Notes: generated by a model not told the origin, from the sequence alone. Shown: positions 23,425 to 34,835, counted from the stretch's first letter. The stretch is 64,000 nt of DNA from Tachypleus tridentatus (GCF_004210375.1 NC_134834.1:148585009-148649008); one strand, 5' to 3'. Numbers and translations: made by a program.

Positions 23425-23588
23425 ATACATTCGTGCACAGCCTGCATAAAAGCTAACTATCCACCTTTATAAACTGACGGAAAACAGCTAGTCAACGGCG
23501 CTTGTTGCTAACTCTTGGACTACTCTAATCGAACAACGGTATGTAACCTTTACTTCTATAACGCATCCACAGCCACAGAGTGCGGGGT
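23425..23588 (-). mobile_element. Very diverged SINE, family A-like
   Basis: Weak similarity only: AACAGCTAGTCAACGG, CTAACTCTTGGACTACTCTA and CATCCACAGCCACAGAGTG fall in the family A order. No head is recognisable. Confidence 0.45.
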
Positions 23589-23601
23589 GCCATAATTAGG
23601 G

Positions 23602-23720
23602 TGACCCCCGCTAGTACAGCGGTAAGTCTATGGATTTACAACGCTAAATTCAGGGATTCGATTCCCCTCGGTGGGTTCAGCAGATAGCCCGATGTGGCTT
23701 TGCTATAAGAAAAAAAACAC
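23602..23720 (+). mobile_element. SINE family B with perfect target-site duplication
   Basis: Head AGCGGTAAGTCTATGGATTT, B box GGATTCGATTCCCC, tail GATGTGGCTTTGCTATAAG. It is flanked by the perfect 13-bp direct repeat GCCATAATTAGGG at 23589-23601 and 23721-23733, so this is a recent insertion. Confidence 0.95.
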
Positions 23721-23733
23721 GCCATAATTAGGG

Positions 23734-25156
23734 AACGAAATGAAAAACCACAGAATCTCAGTTCGGAATACTAAAAACCAGTTTGTGTATATTTGTATTA
23801 AGAAGTACACACACACTAAACAATAGAGCAAGTTAAAATGACCGTGGTATCCCTGCCTGATAGCATGATGAACTCTGGTATTGAGCATAATGCGTCACTG
23901 AAAAAATAATGTAGTTAAAATGCATACTTTTACACACTCGGTAATGGAAACATGCATCAATAAATAATGTATTATACGATCACATCTATTACTAAATATA
24001 CCCATAATGAACTTTATATAAATAACCGTAATAATAAATAATGGGTGTTAAATTAAACTAATAATATCATGTTGCTATTTCTAACCCTAATTCTCGTTTG
24101 GAAATGATCAGACTTGCATTTCACCAAAATAAAATATACTTCATACCACAATGACTGTTTTTGTTGTTCGTACAGTTTGATAAAATAAATAATGCCTCAT
24201 GCACTATTGTAATTGTTGTATACCATCTGGTTTGAAGAGCTTTGGTATTGAGTGAGAGAACTCAACGGCACTGGATGTATTAGATACAGAATGGGTTGAA
24301 ATATTGATATACATTACGTACTTTCATTCGCAAGTTCTAAGAATTTCGAAAGTCTAAATTCAACATTTCTGAAAGATTACTACTCAGTATAAATTACAAT
24401 TTTCATCGTATATGATATATTTTGATGATATTTCTTGAAATAGTCGAACAATGGAAACATGCGTTGTTATTTTTATATAAATTCATCAATCGAAAGTTTT
24501 GATGAAGAGAAATGGAATTACCTTTCTTAGTGAAAACGAGGCGAAATGAAACTAATGTTAAAGTAAGCTACGAAGAGCTTTCTTTGTTCAGTATAGATTA
24601 AGTCCTAAAAAAATCTAGGTCAAATACTAAGCCTTGTTTTAAGAGACGAAATGCCACCAATTTCGTAATTGCAGGTGTAAGCAGAGCACCACTAATCAAA
24701 GTAATTTCGTAATTGAATGTGTTACCAGATTTCCACCAATCAACGTAATTTTGCAGTAGTAGGTGTGAACAAAAGATTGTTAGCCTTAAATCCTCTTTAC
24801 CTAAACCTCGCGAATCTCCTGCACATCTCCTACAACTAAATAATTAGCTAAATTAAACATGGTAAATGAATTGATTTAAAACGCACTCTGTATTTAGTTG
24901 CATTACTCTAAGTATCGTAGAGGAACAGTCACAGTTATTATAATTTTTCGTGCCTCTCTATATATGTACTATACATTCGTATATTTTGAAATGATTTAAT
25001 ACTGCTCTAATTACAGTTTGTTTGATACACATGAAAACATCATATCTACAATACGTAGTTGGATGTACTTGCACAGGCTTTCAGAAAGTATATACTATTT
25101 CAATAGTAAAGAAAACAAGAACTAAGAGTATGAAATATTTATTTCGAGCTCTTCGA
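23734..25156. other. Non-genic sequence with a degenerate short tandem stretch
   Basis: No gene recognised. Around 24652-24775 phrases such as CCACCAATTTCGTAATTGCA and CACCAATCAACGTAATTTTG recur two to three times, suggesting an old tandem duplication. Confidence 0.4.
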
Positions 25157-25345
25157 GTTCACGTCGTGCTGTGTTGTAGCCTACAGAATACGTAATTCTT
25201 CTCGTGGTTAACTACATGCTCACTTATTACTGACGTCACGACAGTGCAAACTACAACGTTACGTGCCCCTTACGCGACGTAATTTTACTGTTTACTGACT
25301 GACAGACAACACGCTACTGTATAGTGGTGCAATGGTTAAAACAGG
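25157..25345 (+). repeat. Unclassified dispersed repeat, copy 1
   Basis: Aligns along its length with 36223-36410. Shared blocks in the same order include GTGCTGTGTTGTAGC / CTGCTGTGTTGTGGC, TACTGACGTCACGACAGTGC / TACTAACGTCACAACAGCGC and CTACTGTATAGTGGTGC / CTACTGTATGGTGGTGC. There is no tRNA-like box and no terminal inverted repeat, so the class is unknown. Confidence 0.8.
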
Positions 25346-25633
25346 CGACACCTCTAGGCGATCTTGGACACCCTTTCGGAGAAATAATGACCTTGTTACT
25401 TGGAGATCTGTGACATTTTGTGGTATTGTTTACGCAATGGAAACTGTACTGATCATATAAAGCCGAGGTATATCTCTATATATGTGTATCACACTCTCTT
25501 GTTATCTTTTTCTTTATCATATTATATATCATAGAATATATATATTTATATGTGAGTTTGTATTAGTACATAGATTAATACTTTAATTTCCAGTATACTT
25601 TTATTATTTTACCAGGTGTCACTTTTCTTAAAT

Positions 25634-25740
25634 GTTTTTAGCGCAAAGCTACACAATAGGCAATCTATACTTTGTCCACTGCTACTGGAATGTAACCCCG
25701 GATTTCAGCGTTTCAATTTCATAAATTTACCTTGACCCTT
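25634..25740 (-). mobile_element. SINE fragment, family B or C
   Basis: AGCGCAAAGCTACACAATAG, TTTGTCCACTGCTACTGGAA and a B-box-like GTAACCCCGGATTTCAGCG resemble the B/C elements. It is too decayed to assign. Confidence 0.6.
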
Positions 25741-26193
25741 CGAAGGGCTTCTTCAACGGTAAGTTATTATTTTAAAAATGAGTTTGTATTATATACAAGT
25801 ATATATACATCATTTTGTTTTATTAAAGTATTCAGTCAACACTTCCATGGACAAAACAGTCTCCACTTAAATGTTTGGTGACCGTGTTTACTTGTACTAC
25901 CAATGAAAATCCACAGAATTTAAATGAACGCTATCACTAGTAGAGACCAGTCCAGTTCTTTGTTGATTTTTACTTTTATCAGAACCACATTCAACGAATA
26001 TTTGTTTGTTTTTCCACAAATCCAAAATTGTTATTTGTAAAGGTTAAGTTGAACATATTTCCTATATATTTAGTAACACTGAATTACTTCAAGGTATTCC
26101 GATTTCTTCTTATTCTATTCGAATAACAGTGGTCGATATACATATCAGGATATACATAATAACTGATAAATGTATATGCAAAGATAGTATTGG
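25741..26193. other. Non-genic sequence
   Basis: No gene or repeat recognised. Confidence 0.45.
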
Positions 26194-26330
26194 CTGGTAT
26201 GGGTATTAAAACTTTGATTAAAATAAAGTACAGAGTAACAAACTTTCTTTGTTAACCTGAAGATGACCTACGAAGGTCAAAACGTTGTTTTGTACTTTAT
26301 TTTAATTAAAAGTTTTAATATTCATACCAG
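26194..26330. mobile_element. Foldback element (MITE-like), copy 2
   Basis: Arms CTGGTATGGGTATTAAAACT and AGTTTTAATATTCATACCAG enclose a centre with CCTGAAGATGACCTACGAAG. The centre is inverted relative to copy 1 at 13212-13331, while the symmetrical arms match. Confidence 0.82.
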
Positions 26331-26449
26331 CTGTCTTGAGAATAGATGTTCACTTCAAGTAGGTTTCTCGTCATCACAAACGTATTATTCCACTGGATAG
26401 TAATTTGGTTATCAGTAATCTTAATCTACATGTCTCTCCAACGTCCAGC

Positions 26450-26662
26450 TGTTTGAGTTTATCAATCTATCTTTCTGTCTATCCATCTATCTTTCTGTTT
26501 CTCCATCAATATATCCATTTTCTATCTGTCTTTATGTCCTTCTGCCAATTGTCTCCTTGTCTATCTTTCTCTCCATCTAGCTATCTTTGGCCAGTCTATC
26601 TATCTCTCAGTCCGTCTATCCGTCTATCCAACTTTCCGTCTGTCTTTCTATTCACCTATCTA
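26450..26662. repeat. Degenerate (TCTN)n simple repeat
   Basis: Pyrimidine-rich stretch dominated by TCTATC, TGTCTATC and TCCGTC words. The 89-codon frame over it is Ser/Leu-rich low-complexity and not a gene. Confidence 0.8.
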
Positions 26663-27283
26663 AAGAAGTCGTAATAGAATATTTATTTGAAGATATTCAA
26701 AATCTAGGTATTTCGCCAGATAATGTCAGCCTCACGATCATTTATGAAACTGATTAAAACAGCTATGGCCATTCAGAATCATCTGTCTGCTTTAACTCCA
26801 AAATAAACATCTTATTTTTAACAAACCACCCGTTACGAGTTGTGGAGTTATAAGACAGTGTTGTGTTAAGAGTTTGGAAAGATGGTCGGTCATGTTCGTA
26901 CGTTCCTGCGTCAATATAATATCCGGAGTTTAAACATGTTAAAAGTTTCAGGTGACAAGTGTACATTGAACTTAAACATGACTGTAATACCGAATAAAAT
27001 CTTAAGCCAATTGAATTATTTTTTTGCAGGTGGTTATTATTACGTAACTAATTTAAATAATGAAGACATGATACAAGGTTGTTCTCGTTCTTATCGTTAT
27101 TTGGGTATTTGTGTTTGTATACCAGGGAGGGTCAGGGTTCGTTGACCTCTTCCTCCTTTCTTTGCATTGGTATTAGCAACTGTCAAGCGTATTTATAAAT
27201 GTTACACGAGGGCCAGAGTGACCCGCATTTACTTAAGCCCCTATCAGGGTAACGTCCATGCACTATCTAAATATACACTTCTT
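26663..27283. other. Non-genic sequence
   Basis: Short overlapping chance frames on both strands (about 26763-27145), with no known domain. Confidence 0.45.
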
Positions 27284-27474
27284 GTTTTTGTTTTGTTTGT
27301 TTTAAATTTCGCGTAAAGCTGAACAAATGCTTTCTTCGCTAGACGTGCCCTAATTAAGCAGTAAAAGACTAGAGGAAACGTAGCTAGTTTTCACCACCCA
27401 CCGCCAACTCTTGGACTACTCTTTTACCAACGAACAGTGGGATTGACTGTCACACAACGCCCCTATGGCTTAAA
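27284..27474 (-). mobile_element. SINE family A, first of a tandem pair, truncated
   Basis: Tail and body present, ending at CCCCTATGGCTTAA where the next copy's tail begins. It shares with its neighbour a shortened CACACAACGC / CACATAACGC segment where other copies have CACATTATAACGC. Confidence 0.85.
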
Positions 27475-27720
27475 TGATTTGTTTCTTTGAATTTCGCGCA
27501 ATGCTACACGAGGAATATCTGCGCTAGCTGACCCTAATGTAGCAGTGTAAGACTAGAGGGAAGGAAGTTAGTGATGTACCACTCACCGCCAACTCTTAGG
27601 TTACTCTTTTACCAACGAACACCAGGACTGACAACCACATAACGCTTCTATGGCTTAAAGGATTAGCATGTTTGGTGGGACATAGACTCGAACCCACGAC
27701 CTACAGACTAACGACTGTAT
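27475..27720 (-). mobile_element. SINE family A, second of a tandem pair
   Basis: Almost full length, head decayed (ACTCGAACCCACGACCTACA). It carries the same diagnostic small deletion as the copy before it, which points to local duplication or one unusual subfamily. Confidence 0.85.
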
Positions 27721-28261
27721 CTTTGAAGTTTTATAAATTTCACCCAATATATATCTCTTAATGTTCCTTTAAGGTTTACATAAATAACTACTGGCTGTCA
27801 ACCAATAGCAACAAATAAGTCATATGGAATAGATGGGATGGCGTTTAAGTGGTCAGAAAAAATTTGGTTTAAGGTTGGTAGTTCCCTGTTCGAAGTTTTT
27901 AATATATCTTTGGACATCGTTGAATGTTAAGAAGTACAAAAAACAGTATTAAAGTCAATACAGAAAAATGAAGAATTAGTTTTATTACGAAAATGGCGGC
28001 CAGCATAATTTATTTGTACGGATTATAAAGTATTTGGTAAAGTCGTAACAAACAGAATCATGTTATTTGTGATGTAATAAATCTTCCAAATCAAAACAAC
28101 AAATGTTTAGTTATTGTAAAGTTAGATCTTGAAAAATAATTCTATAACAAAAATCATACTTATTTAAGAAAACCACTGAAAACACACACTGATTTTGGAC
28201 GGAAAATTATATCACACTTCACGTAGTTCACGAGTTTGTTAAACTTCATCCATTACCTTCG
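27721..28261. other. Non-genic AT-rich sequence
   Basis: No gene or repeat recognised. Confidence 0.45.
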
Positions 28262-28262
28262 A

Positions 28263-28475
28263 GGCCCGGCATGGCCGGGTGGGTTAAGGCGTTCGACTCG
28301 TAATCTGAGGGTCGCGAGTTCGAATCCCCGTCGCACCAAACATGCTCGCCCTTTCAGCCGTGAGGGCGTTATAATGTTTCAGTCAATCCTTCCCTCTACC
28401 CTTACACTGCTAAATTAGGGACGGCTAGCGCGGATATTCTTCGAATAGCTTTGCGCGAAATTCAAAACAAACAAA
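28263..28475 (+). mobile_element. SINE family A, clean head, internal deletion
   Basis: Best preserved Pol III promoter of the set: A-box region TGGCCGGGTGGGTTAAGGCG and B box GAGTTCGAATCCCC (about 28315-28328). The body jumps from GTTTCAGTCAATC straight to CTTCCCTCTACCC, losing the middle of the element. The tail GCGCGAAATTCAAAACAAAC is intact. Confidence 0.93.
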
Positions 28476-28526
28476 CAAACCATAATTTTCGAGAAGAGTG
28501 TACGACACCGACATCCAGTAAGAAGG

Positions 28527-28637
28527 TTTTTATTTGTTTCTTTTAGAGTAAAGTAAAATTAGGATATGTGCTGTGTCCATCGCGGAGAATCGAATCTCGG
28601 ATTTAGGTGTTGTAAATCCGTGAACCTGGCAGTGTCC
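28527..28637 (-). mobile_element. SINE family B, diverged
   Basis: GCTGTGTCCATCGCGGAGAA, a B-box equivalent GAATCGAATCTCGG and GTTGTAAATCCGTGAACC identify family B on the minus strand. Confidence 0.8.
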
Positions 28638-28821
28638 AGAATTGGATATAAAACATTTTCTTTATGATTTAAAGAGATTTAGCTTCGATTTTTTTTCATT
28701 ATCAAAGACATTTAACCTTCTTAAGGTGACTATATAATATATAGTAGAGATTAATGAAGTAAAATATCTTGGTTAATGGTCTGGTTCTGGAAGAAAACAC
28801 TGTATAAAAATAAACTAAATA

Positions 28822-28885
28822 CGGTGTGTGTTATGTCATAGCAAAGTCATATTGGAATATCTGTGGTGACTGTGATTACCAGCAA
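28822..28885 (-). mobile_element. SINE family B tail fragment
   Basis: GTGTGTGTTATGTCATAGCA and AGTCATATTGGAATATCTGT correspond to the family B tail. The head is missing. Confidence 0.6.
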
Positions 28886-29170
28886 CGAACAAGGTTATAT
28901 ATCTATTATAGAATGGCCAGTGACGAAACAGGACACTAAAACCTTACAGATCAGATTTATAAAAAGAAAAGTAAATAACGTTTCGAAAGACTGATGCTTT
29001 AAATTAACATAAAACAATGCACAAAAGTTAATATAAAGCACAAGGAAAACAATACCCACAAGTTACTATAAAACATAAAAAAAAACAATTTACATGATGT
29101 ACTATCTTCCCAATTGTGGTTACAGCGAATAAATGTGAGTGAATTGAATAGTGACAGTAATAAGACATAT

Positions 29171-29438
29171 TGGTTTGTTTGTTTTGAGTTTTACGCAAAG
29201 CTATACGAGGGCTATCTGTCTCCTTAATCTAGCAGTGTGAGACTAGAGGGAAGGCAGCTATTTATCATCACCTACTGGCAACCCTTGAGCTACTCTTTTA
29301 CCAACATATAGTGGGATTGACCGTCACACTATGATGCCTCATGGCTGAAAGAGCAAGCATGCTTGGTGTGACGGGGATTCGAACTCGCGACCTTGAGATT
29401 AGGAGTTGAGCGCCCTAACCACCTGGCCATACCAGGCC
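29171..29438 (-). mobile_element. SINE family A, full length
   Basis: From the GTTTTGAGTTTTACGCAAAG tail to CCTGGCCATACCAGGCC. The B-box equivalent GGATTCGAACTCGCGACC is conserved. Confidence 0.92.
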
Positions 29439-29462
29439 AAGACAAAGGATATATGTATTTAG

Positions 29463-29590
29463 TTGTGTTGCTTTCTTTGTTTCTTGTTGAGCACAAACCT
29501 ACAGAATGGGTTTTCTGCTGTCAGCCCACCGTGCTTAATTCTTATTGATGCACGATCCTCAGCATTATAAGCACTCGGACATGCCGCTGA
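29463..29590 (-). mobile_element. SINE family C
   Basis: Tail TTGTTGAGCACAAACCTACA, then a decayed body with CAGCATTATAAGCACTCGG and a head near ACATGCCGCTGAG. A (GT)n run begins directly at its end. Confidence 0.65.
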
Positions 29591-29615
29591 GTGTGTGTGT
29601 GTGTGTGTGTGTGTG
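29591..29615. repeat. (GT)n microsatellite
   Basis: About twelve GT dinucleotides in a row. Short open frames on both strands over it are artefacts. Confidence 0.95.
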
Positions 29616-30798
29616 GAGGGGTAGGGGAAGAGGACGGGAGTCAATAATGGTCATCTATAATAGGCTAATGTCAAATATGTTTCTTTCTATTGCTGTACCT
29701 TATGTTTCTTATGTGTCGAACTTGTAAGAAACTGGCTTGGTGTTTTTTAAAGAACGTTTTAACGAAGTATTTATTCATCTATCTCAACAATTTCCACTAA
29801 ACCCGATTAACATAATATAATTTTATAATATTTCTCCACTTTGCGAAAACGAAATTTTTCCTACCTATAACACAAAAAATTTATTTTTAAGAACTCCTTC
29901 TTTTGTCGCAGAGTTACCACAGCAATCACTCATATTTCTTCAAACAAAATACATCAATTTATTTGGAACAACTGCAATTGGTGGATAAACATACTTCTCA
30001 TTTTCAACCATGTAAGATTCGAAATTCTATTGGTCATAAAGAAATTGGATGAGTACTGCCGAACTTCTTGTTTACGGATTAATCCATTGAAATTGGTTAG
30101 AGCACTTATTACACTATAACGTTGGAGATCTTTATAAGAAGTAATATCAGATTTCAAGGCAGGTTCTCTCATCGACATCAGATTACGTAGGAAGAGGATA
30201 CGGATAGAACACAGGCTCTTATGAAACACTTAGTTCCCTGATGTTTCGCACAAGAGATTAAGATACGAGATTGTTAAATGAAATAAACGTTCACGTTGGA
30301 ACTTAATAATCAAACGTTATATTTCCAGAAACAGAAGTTTGTGTTTCCTTAGTTGTATCAGTGAAAAAAAAAAAACAGATTAAAACATCCTTTATGATAA
30401 CTCTGGGCAAGGACAATTTGAGGAATGGTAGCTAATAGTTTATGTGGTTGATGGACTCAAGGCTGATAATGTCAGTTACTAAAGCATACACAAAATTAGT
30501 TGGACGCGGTATTCCACTTGTGTTTAAGGTGCCGTTAAGTTAGAATATTCCAATTCCAAATGTTCCACAAATTATAAGTGAGTAAATATATAGATTCCAA
30601 TGCTAATTACAAATGCCTTTTTCGTTATTACTTAAGTATATATTTTATAAATCATTAAAGTTTCTTGAACATTGTTCTTCTTATATTCTCGCTGTTGATT
30701 TGATTAATGTTTTATGTTGTCATTCCTGATATGATTATTTTGAGTTTCAAAATTTTTCCTGGGTTGTTCGCGTGTTCTCACTGCTGCTGTGATTATTT
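29616..30798. other. Non-genic AT-rich sequence
   Basis: No recognised gene. A 91-codon minus frame (29954-30229) has no identifiable domain. Confidence 0.45.
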
Positions 30799-30812
30799 TG
30801 AGCTACATAGTT

Positions 30813-31081
30813 TGGTTTGGTTTGTTTTGAATTTTGCGCAAAGCTACATGAGGAATATCTGTGCTAGCCGTCCATAATTTAGCAGTGTAAGGGAAAGCAG
30901 CTAGTCATCATCACTCACCGCTAACTCTTGGGCTACTCTTTTACTCACGAATAGAGGGATTGATCACAACATATAACGCCCTCACAGTTGAAAGGATGAG
31001 TATGTTTGGTGTGACGGGGATTCGATCTCACGACCCTCAGATCACGATTCGAGTGTCTTAACCACCTGGCTATGCCGGGCC
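30813..31081 (-). mobile_element. SINE family A with target-site duplication
   Basis: Full-length copy ending CCTGGCTATGCCGGGCC. It is flanked by the 14-bp direct repeat TGAGCTACATAGTT / TGAGTTACATAGTT (30799-30812 and 31082-31095, one mismatch). Confidence 0.94.
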
Positions 31082-31172
31082 TGAGTTACATAGTTCTTTC
31101 CCGGATTGTTCTTATATTTTCGCTGCTGCTATGGTTAAGTTACACTTTTCGTTTTCAGATAGCTCATACGTT

Positions 31173-31442
31173 GTGGCCCGGTATGACCAGGTAGTTAGGG
31201 CGCTCGACTTGCAATCCGAGGATCGCGGGTTCCAATCCTGTCACGCCTAACATGCTCGCCCTTTCAGCCGTGGAGGTATTGTAATGTAACGGTCAATTCC
31301 ACTATTCGTTGGTAAAATATTAGCCCCAAGAGCTGGTGGTGGGTGGTAATGACTAGCTGTCTTCCATCTAGTCTTACACTGTTAAATTAGGGACGGGTAG
31401 CACAGATAGCCCTCGTGTAGCTTTGCGCTAAATTCAAACAAA
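31173..31442 (+). mobile_element. SINE family A, full length
   Basis: Head GGCCCGGTATGACCAGGTAG, B box GGGTTCCAATCC, intact body and a GCGCTAAATTCAAACAAAT tail. It faces the previous copy head-to-head across about 90 bp. Confidence 0.92.
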
Positions 31443-31557
31443 TCTTACTTTTCATTATTATTATAACCAGAATAAGAAATTGCACCTAAACATGATAATA
31501 TTTTAAAAGAGAAAATCAACATTTCTTTGGAATTTAAGTGATACATGGATTTCTATT

Positions 31558-31673
31558 GCATTTGTTTGTTTTATAGCAAAGCCACAATGAGCTGCTATTT
31601 GCTTTGTCCATTGCGGTGAATCGACACCCGGGTTTTAGTGTTCTAAGTCTGTAGACTTATCGCTGTCCTGCCA
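31558..31673 (-). mobile_element. SINE family B
   Basis: Tail TTTATAGCAAAGCCACAATG, body TTTGTCCATTGCGGTGAATC, then GTCTGTAGACTTATCGCTGT at the head side. Confidence 0.85.
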
Positions 31674-32196
31674 CTATAAAATGGCGAAACCAGGTTCGGA
31701 AAAATAAAGACTGATACATAACACAGGCCTGCGATGTGTTTATTTTCTTGAAATTTTTACAGGTTCGACAGCACTTCCTGTACGCTGAATTCGAAAATTT
31801 TATCCATTTTTCTCCATCACGTACAAATTTTTCACAAAACGTTATATGTATTTTTACATAAGTGAATCACTTTACTGAAATCTTATCACATTTTGTTAGG
31901 CTTAAAATATTGACAACCACTGGCTATAGATTTCTCGAGACCAATAGCGACTTGAGAGTCTCATCGATCGTTCCAGAACTCACGAGAAACACACCACTAG
32001 TGTGCCATTTCTGGACAGTATTTATTTATGCGTGCATTTTGACATTATTGATTTTTCTTTTCAGTATTACGTATTCGTTGCTACAGCAACAAGATGTTGT
32101 TAACTAATCGAAACATATCCTGTTGTACTTGTGGTAACTTTGTTGTAACGAAACAAAGGCAAAACATTACACATTTCGTTAAAAAGCATATTGCAT
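31674..32196. other. Non-genic sequence
   Basis: An 81-codon frame (31862-32107, +) has a hydrophobic C-terminal half but no known family and no gene structure around it. Confidence 0.4.
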
Positions 32197-32204
32197 GTAT
32201 TTTG

Positions 32205-33146
32205 CAGTGGCGGAGCAAAGGGGGGCTTGAGCTCCCCAAAATAAGCCAAGCCCTCCTCAGCCCCCCAATATTGTTACCTACATATATTCATAAAATATGG
32301 AAAACACAATCGTCGTTGTTGCTTAACAATTAACATCAAAGAGACATAGATCTGTAGAACTCAACGTCTTCATTAAGACGGAAGTATGTGTCATGCATCC
32401 CATAGCAACGTACTGAACGCACTGAAACTCATGCGTTGTATTGCCGCTCCCTGTGTAATGTCATTTTATCTTGAGCTTTGACGAAGATTAGAGAACCACG
32501 TTGATTTCAAGTTACAACAGATCATCAGGGATTTTACTTGATAAACCAAAGGTTTCACAGGTATTTACCTATTAATTTCACTTATCTTCTATTGAAAAGT
32601 AAAACATAGCATGCATCTATAAGTGTATTGTGTATAGGTCAAAACTATGAAGCATTTAGCTGGTGTTGTGTCCTCTGTGAGATATTGATTCTGTTATAGA
32701 CACATTTGCTGCCAATCACCAGAACAGGTGCATTGTTTTCAAGTAATATTGACTATAAACGCAACATGATGAAAGATAGTTACCCTGATAGTGACCTTAC
32801 TTTTCCTCAGAGTGTATTAACTTCACATGGGATAATTCGTTTCTGCAATGTAAACTATGTCTTTATGTTATATTTCTTTTGATTTGTAGCTTTACTCTTA
32901 ATGGTATATTAAATGTTCAATCTAAGCTAATCTTGATTTTCTTTATTATTATGTGTTACCTTGGGTGGAATTTAGATTATTTCTAATTTGTAATAATGAA
33001 TTACTAATCAGAGTATGAGTTTCCAATGAAAACTGCATTGAAAACGCAGTTCAAAATAGCACACCTTTCTGAAATGTACCTTTAGTATTTACATTATTAT
33101 AATTTACCATCCATACTTCAACGAAAATATCCTGGCGCCGCCACAG
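32205..33146. mobile_element. Non-autonomous hAT element, 942 bp
   Basis: The left end CAGTGGCGGAGCAAAGG and right end CCTGGCGCCGCCACAG are imperfect inverted repeats of hAT type. The element is bracketed by the perfect 8-bp direct repeat GTATTTTG (32197-32204 and 33147-33154), the target-duplication length of hAT transposases. The interior has no transposase frame. It is unrelated in terminal sequence to the BED-finger element at 2640-4967. Confidence 0.93.
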
Positions 33147-33316
33147 GTATTTTGGAATAAAACTTGGGAACCAAAACAAATCATGGGCTCCACACAAAGT
33201 TTGTGAAAATTTTTGTCGAAAAGTTGAGACAACGCAGTTACGAAAAGAAAGACCATAACTCGTGGTTCTAAGACTAAAATACGTAGATTTCACAAAAAAT
33301 CAGGATGAATGTATTT

Positions 33317-33549
33317 TGGTTTTGAATTTCGCGCAGAGCTACCCGAGGGCTATATGTGCTAGCAGTCCCTAATTTAGCAGTGAAAGACTAGAGAATAGGC
33401 AGCTAGTCATCACCACCCACCGCCAACTCTTGGGCTACTCTTTTACCAACGAACAGTGGGATTTATCGCACTTTACAACGCCCCCATGGCTGAAATAGTC
33501 AGCATATTTGATATGACGGGGGTTCGAACCTGTGACCTTCGGTTTACGA
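33317..33549 (-). mobile_element. SINE family A, head truncated
   Basis: From TTTTGAATTTCGCGCAGAGC to GGGGGTTCGAACCTGTGACC. The extreme tRNA-like 5' end is missing after GGTTTACGAG. Confidence 0.9.
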
Positions 33550-34199
33550 GAATGCATATTTGTTTGACATCAATATTCTTCCCTCGTCTTCAGTTTGCTT
33601 GTATTTTTGTTAACAAAAATAATAATAATAAATGTTCATTGTGGTAAACGAAAAAATAATTTGATCTCAGTGTTATTCTTTTATTCCCGATTTGTAACAA
33701 AAATTTGTACGTGATAGAAAAAATGAATATTATGTTAGAAATCTACGCAGCTGAAGTATGGGTAATCAGTTATTAAAATATACTTTTACGAAGTTTAAAT
33801 TCTCAGGCCTGTGTAATTAGTCCACACATCTGTGTAATGGCTGGTGTTGTTGGCGTGTCTTGCGTTTTGGCCAACGTGTTTTAAAGAACCAAAAACTAGA
33901 TTTACACTTAAATACACTTAAATATTAGCCGTTTATTTTTTCATTCCATAAATCGATGTCTGCGTGATAAGAAAACCTCCTTTTATACATTTAAGTTTTT
34001 AAAAGAAGTTACCAAAAAAGGATCTTATTCTTAAGGTGTTTATAAAGTACGACCTAATCCTATGAGTAAAGGATTTGACTTTAAAAGATTTGAAAATGTT
34101 ATTTAGAAAATATTTTAAACAATTGAGTAAAAAGCATCAAATGTTTGCTGAGAAACTAGTTTACTAACAACAACAAACGCTTAACTCCAAAATCAACCT
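33550..34199. other. Non-genic AT-rich sequence
   Basis: No gene or repeat recognised. Confidence 0.45.
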
Positions 34200-34200
34200 G

Positions 34201-34433
34201 GGCCCGGCATGACCGGGTGGATAAAGCACTCGATTCGTAATCTGAGGGTCGCGTGTTCGAATCCCCGTCACACCAAACATGCTCGCCCTTTCAAAGTAAA
34301 AGAGTAGTCCAAGAGTTGGCGTTGAGTGGCGATGACTAGCTGCCTTACATCTAGTCTTACACTGCTAAATTAAGGACGGCTAGCGGAGATAACCTTTGAG
34401 TAGCTTTGCGCCAAATTCAAAGCAAACCAAACT
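34201..34433 (+). mobile_element. SINE family A with internal deletion
   Basis: Head GGCCCGGCATGACCGGGTGG, B box GTGTTCGAATCCCC. The body skips from CTCGCCCTTTCA to AAGTAAAAGAGTAG, a deletion different from the one in the 28.3-kb copy. The tail is intact. Confidence 0.92.
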
Positions 34434-34764
34434 TAAATCATTGTGTTGTGGACTGTAGAATATTTTAAGGTTCTTACAGTAGAACCTATACTTGCAAAAT
34501 ATCTGTATCGACAAATAATTTTCTAAAATAGCAATTTTTGTATTTTATTTTTTCGAATAAAATGTATCTTTAATTCTACATATCGATTTTAATACAAAAG
34601 TTAACTAAACTTATATTTATTTATTAGTAATTATTTTCATCTAAGGTTAGTTTAACTTTATAAAGGAAACATCATCCTCACTTAAGTTAACATTGGAAAG
34701 TATGGTATGTAATACAAAAGCATGTTAATTATCCAATTAACAGATTTTAAATCAATAAAATCAC
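34434..34764. other. Non-genic AT-rich spacer
   Basis: Nothing recognised. Confidence 0.45.
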
Positions 34765-34835
34765 TCGCTGGGATTTACAACGTTAAAATCATAGGTTCGA
34801 TTCCCCTCATTGGACGTAGTTATGTGGCTTTGACA
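34765..34835 (+). mobile_element. SINE family B, partial
   Basis: GGGATTTACAACGTTAAAAT, B box AGGTTCGATTCCCC and TATGTGGCTTT are present. The head and end of the tail are missing. Confidence 0.8.

Noticed and set aside
28263..28335. Possible functional tRNA gene
   Set aside because: The A and B boxes are tRNA-like, but the sequence continues into the SINE body and tail, many diverged copies exist, and no proper acceptor stem closes.
31862..32107. 81-codon frame with a hydrophobic C-terminal segment
   Set aside because: No family resemblance, and a single hydrophobic stretch in AT-rich DNA is common by chance.
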